The position numbers and the translations under genes were made by a program. The notes under the pieces are model-generated. The model searched no databases. It was not told where the DNA came from and saw only the letters and a program-made list of their open reading frames with translations. 64,000 bases of DNA from Lagopus muta (lineage: Eukaryota; Chordata; Aves; Galliformes; Phasianidae), in contig NC_064437.1 in the NCBI RefSeq assembly GCF_023343835.1, positions 8,459,001 through 8,523,000 on the forward strand, read 5' to 3'. Within the stretch, counting starts at the first letter, position 1, and each line of letters opens with the position of its first letter. Below, piece after piece: positions 53,641-64,000 of this stretch.

Positions 53641-54782
53641 AACAACTTACATGTGTCTATGTCAAGGCTACTGCTTGTTTGCTTTCAGAAACATCTAGTT
53701 ATGAGGAAAGACAGTGATAGTTCCTTCTCAGATATAATATACTATGGTAGGTTTCTGTCATTGCCCCTTTAGGCACTGTTTGTTCTAGCCAGGGAGTCAG
53801 AAACGATACAGAAATGATTTTGCAGCTCATTGGAAGTTGTTTTAATAAAACAGCCAGAGCTCAGGAAAGCAACATTCCCATTACTGCTTCACAATAAAAA
53901 AGTGAAAATTCAGAGTATCTGTAAAACACAACCAAGTAAATAACAAGTTGGCACCAAGAGCAATGAGTCAATCTAGCATCTGAATATTCACTGCTATTAA
54001 ACAAGATGAAGGCTTGCCTCCTTCAGCTCTTATGTAAATAGAACTCATCTGTGATGCAGATTTTATTAATTAACTGGCAAATCGAGAAAACCCCAACAGG
54101 CTGTAATTGAACTTCATGTTGATGATGGATGAGGAGATGCTTACAGGCCATCCGCTGTGTCTGTGCAGCCGCTTTGGAGCTGCTGCCACCGCCACCATCC
54201 TCCCAGCAACATCCTGAGCAAAATCAACAAGATCCCAGTGGCAGACATCTGGATCTGATGGGATGCCTGCCACATTTGCCTCCTGAAACACCCTCTTTGG
54301 CAAGGCAGCGCATGGCAGAGCTCAGTGGGAAGGAAATTAATGCATCACTGATGCAGGAGGTGAAGGGATGAAGAAGGAAGCCTCCTGTGTGGATGCTTTA
54401 TGATTCTTGTTGGGGAACTAATTTTCCTTTTATTTTGATAGAGAAACAGTGAGGTGGCAGTGAGGCACCCACCCTCGAAGCTGCTGAAGCCCGGGTTTCT
54501 CTGCACAGAAAAGGGAAGTGGCATTTCAAACAGTGAGATACGAGAAGAGTCTCATTATTGCTCTGGATGGCCCCTTCATTAGAGGAAAGCACAGTATTTA
54601 ATGAAGGGGAAATAAAACAGGAGCTCCCTGCTGTGTCCAGAAAGGCTTCTCTTTTCAGCTCTAGTTTTTCTTTGTTCTCCTTATTTATGGAAGTGAGGAA
54701 GGCTGGGCCTATCCATCCCCATAGCATCCCATCCCTGAGTCTCATGATGGCAGCTCCAAGGTCACAACAAGTCAAAACAGAA
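53641..54782. other. Intergenic, no gene recognised
   Basis: A segment near 54055-54130 (TTTATTAATTAACTGGCAAA, GCTGTAATTGAACTTCATG) could be regulatory. Otherwise unremarkable. Confidence 0.5.
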
Positions 54783-54895
54783 CCATAGAATCATAGAATC
54801 ATTAAGGTTGGAAAAGACCACTCAGATCATCCAGTTCAACCGTCAACCCATCACCACCATGCCCACTAACCATGTCCCTCAGTGCCATACCTATC
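54783..54895 (-). mobile_element. CR1 LINE 3' fragment
   Basis: CCATAGAATCATAGAATCAT, TAAGGTTGGAAAAGACCACT and CATCCAGTTCAACCGTCAAC form a minus-oriented CR1 end. Confidence 0.92.
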
Positions 54896-55059
54896 TCCCT
54901 GCAGAAAGCCACCCATGAGTGCAGTTATTACTGCACTTGCCAGCATTAGGCACCTCCCTGTGCCTGCACTCAGATGGCCAGAAGCCAGCACTGAGTACTG
55001 AGGTCTACCCCTTCTCCAACCACATGCAACTTGGATGTGGTGCTTGGGGATGTGGTTGC

Positions 55060-55218
55060 ATGGCAGATTTGGTACATGATGGTTGGACCTGGTGATCTTA
55101 GGGGTTGGAACTAGGTGATCTTTGAGGTTCCTTCCAACCCAAACCATTCTATGATTCAGTGATTCTATGATTCTGTGATTCTAAATTATTCTGTAATTCT
55201 GAGATTCTATGATTCTGA
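55060..55218 (+). mobile_element. CR1 LINE 3' end with expanded tail repeats
   Basis: The CR1 3' UTR (GATGGTTGGACCTGGTGATC, GAGGTTCCTTCCAACCCAAA CCATT) is followed at 55146-55218 by roughly nine diverged ATTCTATG/ATTCTGTG units. CR1 elements usually end in only 2-4 such octamers, so the tail is expanded. Confidence 0.9.
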
Positions 55219-55754
55219 TATCGGGGGAAACTGAGGAGTGGGAGATGTGTCATCCATGCTCAGCACCAAGTTTGAAGACCATATTTGATTTAAGGGCATA
55301 ATGAACACTCTCCCCTTTAGCATCCTTGTGAAATGCCCTCATATTACAAGAAAGGGTCTTGTTTTCTCATCACCATCTTCAAATCTCAATAGGGGATTCT
55401 ATTTTTTTTTTTTTCCAGCTAACAGCAACAATTTGCTCTCTCAGTGGCGTTCCACAAAGTTTTCATTATGAAAAGACAGCATCTCCTTTCTCTTCCTCCT
55501 CTCCTACCAACTGGATTTTTTTAGCAATGTGTCAATAGTCTTGAGGAGCAGAACCAGCTCACATTCCCTTTGCTGGGATAACCCTAGATCTGCTAGGAAT
55601 TGGTATGAAAGGAGCTTGCTTTCATCCCAGCATAAGCAGGCAAGAAGTGGAGCATGAACAAAGAAGACGAGCAGAGAATAAGAGCTGTGACTTGATTCTG
55701 GGTCTCTGCATCCAAAGTTGCCCTTAATCTCTGCTCATAGTTTAGGTCTCCAGT
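55219..55754. other. Intergenic, no recognised feature
   Basis: A T-run at about 55390-55403. No coding signal. Confidence 0.55.
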
Positions 55755-55860
55755 CCCAATTAGTTCCAGAACCTCACAGGCACGTTGGCTGGAGGGAACC
55801 TCTGGATGTCTCCAGTCCAATGGCTCAATCTGCTCCCAGAATTTCTCGGGATCCCTCATG
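55755..55860 (-). mobile_element. Degenerate CR1 LINE 3' fragment
   Basis: TTGGCTGGAGGGAACCTCTG, GATGTCTCCAGTCCAATGGC and TCAATCTGCTCCCAG correspond to the minus-oriented CR1 3' region without its terminal octamers. The protein-like minus ORF here is a product of this relic. Confidence 0.6.
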
Positions 55861-57169
55861 ACTTGTTCTCTTCCCATAGAGAGGAAGTGTCCTGCAGTGA
55901 AAGAACATCCTTCTAAATCCCATTTCCTGGACCTTCTGGAGACTTGGAACTGAAAGAGAACATTTCTTGTAAATTACATTTCCAGCAAGTACCCCTACTA
56001 ATTAAAGATTATGAAACGGATTTGCCACTGCTTCAATTAAAATCCATTCACAGCTAATGCCTTCCTCTTTTCAAACGTTATTTATTTATTGAGGGTGGGG
56101 AAGGAAGGAACCATGCTTGGAGTCTCCAGAATTCCTCTGGATTTCTAACAGCCTCTGCTCTGCCTCGTTACAGGCAATCGGTCCCTGGAGAATGCAGGCT
56201 GATTGCAGTCTAATTTATGGCATTCATCAACATATGAATTAATGCTGGGGTCTCAGATATGAGATCTCTCTATTTCCCCCCTCCCCCTCCCTCGGCATCC
56301 ACACTTCCTTCCCTCTAGTACTGCTTCTCTCTTTTGGTAGAGAAGGTTTTGCTTAGAAAAGGGATGAGTTGAGCAGTTCACCTGGATTTATGAGATCAAA
56401 TTAAAGCCCAATGAAGCCAAGGAGCAAACCAGTCCCTGTTTTGTATAAGCTCGGGACCTGCTGCTCAATTGCCACATGCCTCAGTTTCCCCATCTGTAGC
56501 AGGGGGATGGTGTTCTGGCTTCTGTCTATTAATGGGAAAATAAAAGTGCTCTTATGCTGCAGGACCCTGCGTGGATGTTTGCAGAAGGCTTTCTGTGTTT
56601 TACAGTGGCTCACCCGTATTGTTCTTCGCTTTGACCTTGGAATGAGCCACACAAAAGAACGATCAAAGCCACTTACATTTCGGGCGCTTGTTGGACACCT
56701 GTTTAAGCAAGCCTAAAATTGCAAGGTCTTCCCTAGGTGGCAACCGTTAACCCATAGCATGGCAGGGAGCCTTGGGGCTTTTGACAGAGTGATAAATCAG
56801 AAGCAGCTGCGGATGGAGGCCCATGTGCTTCTCACTGCCTGGAGGCTGGTGCAGGCAGAACGCGACAGCAAAACAAATCTGAGGCCACGAAGTCAGACTG
56901 CAGCATGCCCTGGGGCAGGAGAACAGGGCTGGGAGCAGAATGAGACACACAGGGAAGCAAAGTGTGTTCAAGTGAGAAGTTTGTCTTTGCTGGCGTGGGG
57001 AGGTGATAGCTGTCTGCACTCTATACAAGCAACAGAAAAAGCAGGTGTTGAGTAGGATGGGAGCTACAGACCTATAGGCCTGTATAGGTCTATGTATGCT
57101 GTCTGATGGCCAAGGTCCTTTGGTGAGCTATTAAAAACACTGGAGGACATTGAATGCCCTCCCAGCAAT
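55861..57169. other. Intergenic, no gene recognised
   Basis: TAAT-rich segments at 55995-56050 and 56195-56260 (GATTGCAGTCTAATTTATGG, CATATGAATTAATGCTGG) are candidate regulatory elements. Nothing else was recognised. Confidence 0.5.
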
Positions 57170-57275
57170 AACACGCTAGAGCCCAAGGACTATGTCAGGA
57201 ATTGACAGGATTTGGACTCAGTGATCGTTATGGGTCCCTTCCAACTTGGGGTTTTCTATGATTCTATGTCTCTTC
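57170..57275 (+). mobile_element. CR1 LINE 3' fragment
   Basis: GGATTTGGACTCAGTGATCG, TTATGGGTCCCTTCCAACTT and a TTCTATGATTCTATG tail, in plus orientation. Confidence 0.9.
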
Positions 57276-57859
57276 TATGTATGGTTAACAGCCTACTAAA
57301 CAAAATAGTGCCCTGTGACGATGAATTTCAGTTTTATTCTTAATTTAGCTCTCTTCTGGGGTTTCAGCTCCTGTAAGGGAATGTTCATTTGGTGGTATCA
57401 GTCAGGCAGACTGGAAAATACAACATGCAGCACTGTAGTCACAAAATAAGGCATAAGGGATGCAATCCCACCTCTGGTTGCAGACAGGCTGAAAGCTATT
57501 TCAGTACTTGTTAAATACACATTTTTGTCTTCTGCTGGGTCTGCTCCTGAGTTTGTTCTATCTCAAAGTCATCAGGTGTTTTGCTGCCACTGCCAATCAC
57601 AGCTGCCTGCTGCTGACAAGGGAAACATTGCTGCTAGAGGTGGAGCACCACGGGGTGCTCCAGGCAATGTCCCTGCTGAGATTGCAGAGCTCAGTCCAGT
57701 CTGGAGCTCCGTCATGCTGCTGTCACTCAGTCTGGGGCTGCTGCATTTCATCTTGCCTGGTCTGAATGAGGAAATGGGGCATTGCCATCCCATCCCAAGC
57801 TTTCCTCCAGAAGGGCTGTGTTTACATCTTCCCTGGGTTCCAGGACCACATTCCTATAG
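57276..57859. other. Intergenic, no recognised feature
   Basis: Short open frames only, with no homology. Confidence 0.5.
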
Positions 57860-57976
57860 CCAGTGGAAGATCTCATCATGGCCCGCTATTTGCACTCATT
57901 GCTTTGGAGCACAAGTTGGACTCAACGATCCTTATGTGTCCCTTTCAACTCAAGACATTCTATGATTTTATGTCCT
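57860..57976 (+). mobile_element. CR1 LINE 3' fragment
   Basis: ACAAGTTGGACTCAACGATC, GTCCCTTTCAACTCAAGACA and an ATTCTATGATTTTATG tail, in plus orientation. Confidence 0.9.
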
Positions 57977-58989
57977 GTGGTACCCACTAGAAGACGAACA
58001 CAGGGTAAAGCTGCAGTCCCCTCCCTCCACCATCAGCTCCTGCAATGTGAGCATACCTGGCATGTACAGGGTACTGCACTGCAAAGCAGCAGGTCAGGGT
58101 TACGGAAGGTGATGGGGAAAGGGCACCATCTGCAATGCAGAAGAGAGCACTGCATCACCACTTGGATGCAGCAGCAGATTGATCACGAGTCACAGAGGGT
58201 GTTTGTAACCTGCCTGGCATCCCAGGTGCAGTTCACCCCACAGAAATCTTCCTCCACACTTGGAACATGGGTCTGAACACAAGCAGGTCCTGCTCTGGGA
58301 GGAGAACACAGGAGCAAAGACTTTGCAAGGAATGATGAATCTGTGAGCAGAGTGGGAGAGGACATGGAAAATCCATTGCTCTTTCACCTACTGTGATGGA
58401 GCCCGTCTGTTCTGCTGCCTCTGGGTATCAGATTTGCCCATAAATAGGTCCTACAAATAATTTCCAGCTATTTTTATCTGCGCTGTGGCCAAGCAGCACT
58501 TTTTGAGGCTGCAAAAAGCACACATATCTCACTCCTCCCACCTCACCTTCACCATCACCCCAGGTCTGGTTACTTGGGAAATGTTTCTCTTTCCTTTGCG
58601 ATCCTTTTCACACCAGGTATTTCTGTGAATGTCCTCAGTCTCCAAATCCAGTGGCATGTTCTAAGGTGGGGAAGTGCTGTAGAATAAGCAGAACTGGCCC
58701 AGATACATTGCCACATGCAGTTAAAACCTCACTTTGTTTACCAGAGACAGCAGATAGGGAAGCTCCTTCCCAGGCACTGCAATGGTATGTTCATTCTGGC
58801 ATTTATTATTCAAATCTGGATGACTTCAGCTTTGGCAGCATGAATAACGCAGCATTAAAAAAAAAAATTAAAAGGTATTTTTGTAGATAGATAAAGATAG
58901 CTTGTTCTGATTCATCTTGTAAAATCTGCCACTGCTCCGTGTTTGTTTGTTTGTTTCAAGCAGGTGGCAGCTCTGCTGGGGATGAGGGC
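57977..58989. other. Intergenic, no recognised feature
   Basis: A TTTG repeat patch near 58940 (GTTTGTTTGTTTG) and an A-run near 58858. No gene signal. Confidence 0.5.
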
Positions 58990-59178
58990 TGGGTGTTCTT
59001 TGGGCCATGGTTAGCGGGCATGGTGGTGACGGGATGGTGGTTGGACTGGATGACCTTAAAGGTCTTTTCTGACCACAATGAGCCTGTGATTTGTGAGTGG
59101 GCAAGGTGGTGATGAGCTGATGGTTGAAGAGGACGATCTCAGTGGTCTTTTCCAACCTTAATGGTTCCATGATTCTCT
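58990..59178 (+). mobile_element. Two tandem CR1 LINE 3' fragments
   Basis: Two CR1 3' UTR copies follow each other in plus orientation. One has GGTTGGACTGGATGACCTTA and GGTCTTTTCTGACCACAATG. The next has GATGGTTGAAGAGGACGATC and GGTCTTTTCCAACCTTAATG GTTCCATGATTC. Nested insertion or local duplication would explain this. Confidence 0.88.
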
Positions 59179-61214
59179 CTGTTGGCAGCCAGCTCAAGAA
59201 AGACGCAACAGCATCATAGATGTGTCAGTGTGATTCTACCCATATGGAAATAAAACATCATTCTATGACTGTAGCTGCAGAGAGAATAAGCCATAAAGTA
59301 AAAATGCCATGGAAATAGCTGAAATAAACACTGAACATCCATCACAAGGCATAACATCTTTCTTGACCCCTTTACATGTGATTTGTTCCTGTTCCCTGGG
59401 GCCAAAACACCGCGCTTCTGCACGAGATGTGTGTGTCACTGTGTATGTGTGTATCCCTAAATTTAATTTCTCCAATTGCATTAGGACAAGCAGCTAATTC
59501 TGAAATTCATTCTGCTGCCATAATCAACCCCTCTGCCAAACAGCATTTGGGTGGAACTGTGGAGACTGTGATTTTTATTTAAGGTGATTTATTGATATCA
59601 TTAGTAATGTTCCCTAAATGGAATCCACAGCAATCCTTTTAATCTTCCCACCATCACCGCAAATGCAAACATTTTTTTTAATAACAGAGAGTTTGAAATA
59701 TCAGGTTATTAAAGCCTCCACTTTTATATTTCTCCCTGCTCTCTCCCCCTGTAATGGGATGGAAATGATAATCATGGAAATAAAGCCTCCCCTTCAGACA
59801 AGAGTGGCAGAAGGTGTAAAATGAACAGTTAAGCATCTATTCCATCAATTTGAGCCAGTATGGGCCTTAGTGTAAATGAAAGAGGCCAACTTCACTTCCA
59901 TTGCAAGGAAATAGAAGAGGAAGAGGGCTTGGGTGTTACTTTGAGCCCGATAAAGACTTCAGTGCCTGCAGCAGACCTTGGAGAACAGCTCCATGATATC
60001 TGGGAAGCCTCAGGGATTGCTCCCCATCCCACTGCAGCTGTCACCACCTGTCTCCAGGGTTGGACGTCCAACAGCTGATGGCTCGCTGTGTCATGGTTGT
60101 TTTGCCCCATATGGCATAGGGCAGAGCCTCTGCCTCAACCATATGGGCCTCCAACCCAGCTTTACAGGTATAGGATATTAAGCATCCCTCTCTGCCCTTT
60201 CTATGCACACACCCCCATGCAAATAATTTGCCCCAGATCACTCTGCTCCATTTCCTCCTGGACATGGGACAGTGACACCCAGAGCCCCAGGCAGCAGGCA
60301 GCACAGGTTTGGCTCAGCCCAGCAGGATGCTCTCCCTTTCCCTTGGGTTGATGCTGGTGGTGCCATGGCAACTGGTGAACACAGGGCTTCAGAGCAGCTG
60401 CAGTCCCTCAGGATCAATGGGAATACCCTGGGGTCATTCTCTCCCCGTGGGGACCCCACTGAATATTGTGTCCAAATGGGGAAAAGCCAGGCTGCACCAC
60501 AGTGCCACTGCAAGAGCTCAAAACTTGCCTGGCATTGAAGAGTTCTGTTAAAAATAAATAAATGTTGCCACATTTTTCCTCTTGGACAGACAAGTCACTG
60601 CAGTGTGCTGTATGTACGCTGCAAGGATGGGGCACAAAACCATTTTCCTCCACATTTCCTTTGCTACTGGTGCTGGACAGTCTGTCCATCACCTACCTGA
60701 GCCCCAGGGATTCCCTCGTGAGGGTGAGATGTTTCAATTTGTTTACTTTCCTCCCATCCTAAAGGCAGCTGGTAGGGCTGCTGCTGGCTGCTGGCACAAG
60801 AAAAAATGTGAGTCTTTTGCTATAATTCCTCAGAAGATCTGTTAGTCTGCATTCAGCCTAACATGGTGATTTCTTTGCCCTTATAAGAGCTATTTCTTAC
60901 ATGGGGAAACTGCACACACACACAGAAAAGTAGATGTGAGAAATGGAGCTGTAATTTATTTTCTCCTCCAAATATAGCAAGACAATCTCCCCCTCTCTAA
61001 GGTTCCTTCTTCCTCCTTTAAATAAATCCCAAAAGAGCCAGCACCCAGCAAAATCCCATTGCCGAAGTGGATAAAGGTGATGTACTCTGGACCGGTTTAA
61101 AACCAGCATCAAGGTGTCTCTTACCAGCTTTCACAGTGTGGGAAGAGCTCAATTGCTGCAAGCCGGGCATCCAAAACTTGGATGAGCTGGGGTTCTGTGG
61201 GGAGCACTACAGCC
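59179..61214. other. Intergenic upstream of the right-hand gene
   Basis: No gene was recognised. The AT-rich block at 59565-59640 (TTTATTGATATCATTAGTAA) and unique sequence up to the hexamer repeat may hold proximal regulatory sequence for the plus-strand gene. Confidence 0.5.
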
Positions 61215-61292
61215 GGGGATGGGGATGGGGATGGGGATGGGAATGGGGATGGGGATGGGGATGGGGATGGGGATGGGGATGGGGATGGGGAT
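61215..61292 (+). repeat. (GGGGAT)13 hexamer repeat
   Basis: Thirteen tandem hexamers, one of them variant GGGAAT (61239-61244), directly left of a CpG island. The G-rich strand is the plus strand, the same as the downstream gene's sense strand, and has many G4 runs able to form G-quadruplexes. Confidence 0.97.
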
Positions 61293-61295
61293 GGG

Positions 61296-61690
61296 ATCGG
61301 CTGCCCTCCTCCCGATAGCGCCCGCCATGTGATCCCGCCCGCCGGCAGCGCAGTGCTCGGAGCCCGGCATCGCTCAGCCCCGGCTGCGGGCGGGCGGCGG
61401 GGCTCGGCCCCGGCCCTGGGGACACCGGGGCACCCCCAGCTGCCGCCGGCTCCGCGCCCAAGCGTGCATCCGCGCCCACGCGCGCCCTCGGGCTGCTCGT
61501 CGCCGCGTCTTCTCCTCCAGCCGGGAGCCCGAGCCGAGCGCAGCGTTGGGGATTAACTCCGCCGAAGCACGGGGCCGCGCGGGACGGGGGCACCCACGCA
61601 GAGCTCGAAGGGAGCTCCGCAGGGAGCACGGCATTAAGCCAGGCGGGGCGTCGCATAGCCGCTGCCTCGCAGAAGCCCCCAAGGTAAAAG
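61296..61690 (+). promoter_or_regulatory. CpG-island promoter of the right-hand gene
   Basis: This block is dense in CpG (CGGCAGCGCAGTGC, GCGGGCGGGCGGCGG and CGCGCCCACGCGCGCCC-type sequence) and ends near a possible donor AAG|GTAAAA at 61683/61684. It is the natural candidate for promoter plus untranslated first exon of the plus-strand gene, about 650 bp upstream of its coding exon. The exact transcription start is unknown. Confidence 0.65.
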
Positions 61691-62057
61691 CCGACGATTG
61701 GTGCCTTCCGGATAGCACAGGGCTCTGGGTTCTTGTTCTTAATTTTTTTTTCATTTTTTTTTTTTCCCCCCGGGATTTTGTTTTTAAAGGCATCGATCGG
61801 GAGATGTGGGCAGAAATTGTTGCTGCTGCTGGGGCCGGGAGCTGTGCACCTCCGGAGCACACCGGGAGCAGCTGAACTTTGGCGCTGGGGAAAATCCATT
61901 TCTCCTCCGTAAACACTTTGGGGACGACCACAGCGCATCACCGCACACCAAGCGCTGCAGCACCCGGTGCTGGAGCGACACTGAGGGGTTCCTCTCTCGC
62001 CAAGGACGGACACCTGTGTAAAGAGCTGGGGAAGGGCAATTCGTCTTTCTTTTCCAG

Positions 62058-62228
62058 ATGACTGAAAATACCGACAGGATCGTGCCTCTCTGCTTTCCAT
62101 CAGCAAGTGGCATTAGGGAGAGGCAGCTGAGGAATGGAAATGATGTTGCTCCAATTCATCCCAGCATCTACTTTTTCCCAAGGGACTCCATGCCCATAGG
62201 GGTTTGCTGCATGCATATCCAGCAGTGA
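62058..62228 (+). other. Possible upstream ORF (56 codons) at exon start
   Basis: A strong acceptor (TTCGTCTTTCTTTTCCAG, to 62057) is followed immediately by ATG ACT GAA. A 56-residue frame ends at TGA 62226-62228. It is in the same frame as the main coding exon but separated from it by this stop and another at 62298-62300. It may be an upstream ORF in the 5' UTR, or a chance frame. I do not recognise the peptide. Confidence 0.4.
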
Positions 62229-62300
62229 GGACAACGGTACCACAGATGCATCCCAACTGGATCATGTAAGAATTTGATACTGAGAAACCCACCCCAGTGA

Positions 62301-62864
<564 letters not shown>

Positions 62865-62998
62865 TAGACCAAGCCCTGACCCCTTTGTGTTTTTGTGTGT
62901 GAATGTAGCCCATGCACTGGGTTCTCTGTACTGAGCTGTAGATTGATCAGCTTTCCAGAGTAAATCCTTGGGCTTAGTCTCTTCTTAAAGAAGTGAGG

Positions 62999-63040
62999 CT
63001 TGTGCGTGCGTGTGCGTGTGTATAAATGTGTGTGTGTGCA
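62999..63040 (+). repeat. TG-rich microsatellite
   Basis: An imperfect (TG)n/(TGCG)n tract: GTGCGTGCGTGTGCGTGTGT, then TGTGTGTGTG. Confidence 0.85.
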
Positions 63041-63199
63041 TACGTCTGTGCTGCCAAATGCTTTTAAACCCATTTGCCAGCTTCATCTGAGCTTTAATTA
63101 AAGGTCTCTGACACAAAAAGTTTCACGGCAACAGACACCTGAGCACAGGGTAGCAACCCAACAAGAAAACCTGCATTATCAACTTAGCACCTCATTGTC

Positions 63200-63285
63200 A
63201 TTGAATCATTGAATCCCTGGAGTTGGAAAGGGCCCTTAAAGGTCATCTGGTCCAACTCCACGGTTATTAGACACCAGCAAACCTC
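63200..63285 (-). mobile_element. CR1 LINE 3' fragment
   Basis: TCATTGAATCATTGAATCCC, TGGAGTTGGAAAGGGCCCTT and AAAGGTCATCTGGTCCAACT form a minus-oriented CR1 end. Confidence 0.9.
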
Positions 63286-64000
63286 CTAGGAAATACAGCT
63301 CAGCCACCTTGCTGCCCTACACAGCACCCAGCACAGTGATCACAACCTCTGGAGCTGCTGCGACAACTCTGTGAGATGACAGTACAGAGAGTGAATATTA
63401 CTGTGAGATGTGACCTCCCGGCTGCTTCACATCCTCCTGTTGATGATACATGAGGTCCCTTGGCATTAGCCACATGAGCTGGACACTGCTGGCTGCTGCC
63501 ACTGTGGGAAGGCAGCTGCATTTGGCTGGTTGTGGTGAGCCCTCACCAATACTGTTGGGTTTTGCCCCCAGATTTGTTTAGCTGGTCCCTTAATGTTCCC
63601 TTAATTTCTCCTTATTTCCCTTTATTTTCCTTTTTCAAAGCCCCTGGGGCAGGTAGTCCCCAGACGTTTGAGACAAAAAGGGGAAAAACCCCTGGCAAGG
63701 GCTTCAGGGGCTCATGTGAGGCTTAGCTATGGTGAGGGCATGGAGCTGCTGCTGAGGGCTGCCCTCATCCCAGCTGGGGGAACAAAAACAGCCTTCAAGT
63801 GTTAAATCTAACACTTAATCAGCAGCTTGCTGGGGTTGTAATGTTTTTTCGCTCTGGCACTCATCTTACATTGCATTGCCTTCCCAGCAGAGGTGGGCAG
63901 CAGGGGCAGCACCTATAAATACACTGCTGCCCTAGGACCGGGTCAGCCCAGCACCCTATGTGCCGTCCCCACAAGGTGAATTCTGTTGAACTCTGTCATC

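Noticed and set aside
55593..55877. Protein-like 94-codon minus ORF
   Set aside because: It looked like an exon with a good acceptor, but its core is the sense strand of a degenerate CR1 3' region (complement of TTGGCTGGAGGGAACCTCTG) and there is no usable donor.
61207..62106. 299-codon minus-strand ORF
   Set aside because: It runs through the GGGGAT repeat (reading PHPHPH) and the CpG island, where stops are rare. Its low-complexity, homology-free translation opposes the more credible plus-strand gene.

Overview
The window is vertebrate nuclear DNA and almost certainly avian, most likely a galliform such as chicken. The evidence is its many short CR1 LINE 3' ends, a Galluhop-like mariner relic, and spliced exons whose translation is clearly RAD54L. 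Nothing bacterial, organellar or viral was seen, and no CRISPR array, tRNA or rRNA gene.

Layout. (1) Positions 1-16706, minus strand: RAD54L, the Swi2/Snf2-family DNA translocase of homologous recombination. I could place 17 coding exons with GT-AG junctions and consistent phase, covering residues 1 to about 675 of an expected ~745. The last coding exon (about 70 residues by comparison with the human protein) lies beyond the left edge. The first coding exon holds only the ATG. (2) About 16490-16960: CpG-rich RAD54L promoter with GC boxes and an E2F-like motif. (3) About 17.0-61.2 kb: a roughly 44-kb stretch with no convincing protein-coding gene. It holds some two dozen CR1 fragments in both orientations, a degenerate CR1-like reverse-transcriptase fossil, a dead mariner copy, microsatellites, a degenerate 22-bp minisatellite split by a CR1, a SOX-dimer-like cluster, and several TAAT-rich blocks that look like candidate conserved non-coding elements. 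(4) About 61.2-64.0 kb, plus strand: a 13-unit G-rich hexamer repeat abutting a second CpG island, then the first coding exon (62322-62799) of a gene for a small glycosylated single-pass membrane protein that I do not recognise. Its intron runs off the right edge.

The two genes point away from each other across the gene-poor interval. RAD54L has its own compact promoter, so candidate enhancer-like blocks in the interval more plausibly serve the right-hand gene or genes outside the window. That is inference. I see no evidence of a wholly new biological system. The most interesting items are the unidentified membrane protein with its upstream ORF, the G-quadruplex-prone repeat at its CpG island, the SOX-dimer-like site and the minisatellite carrying repeated TTCN3GAA motifs.
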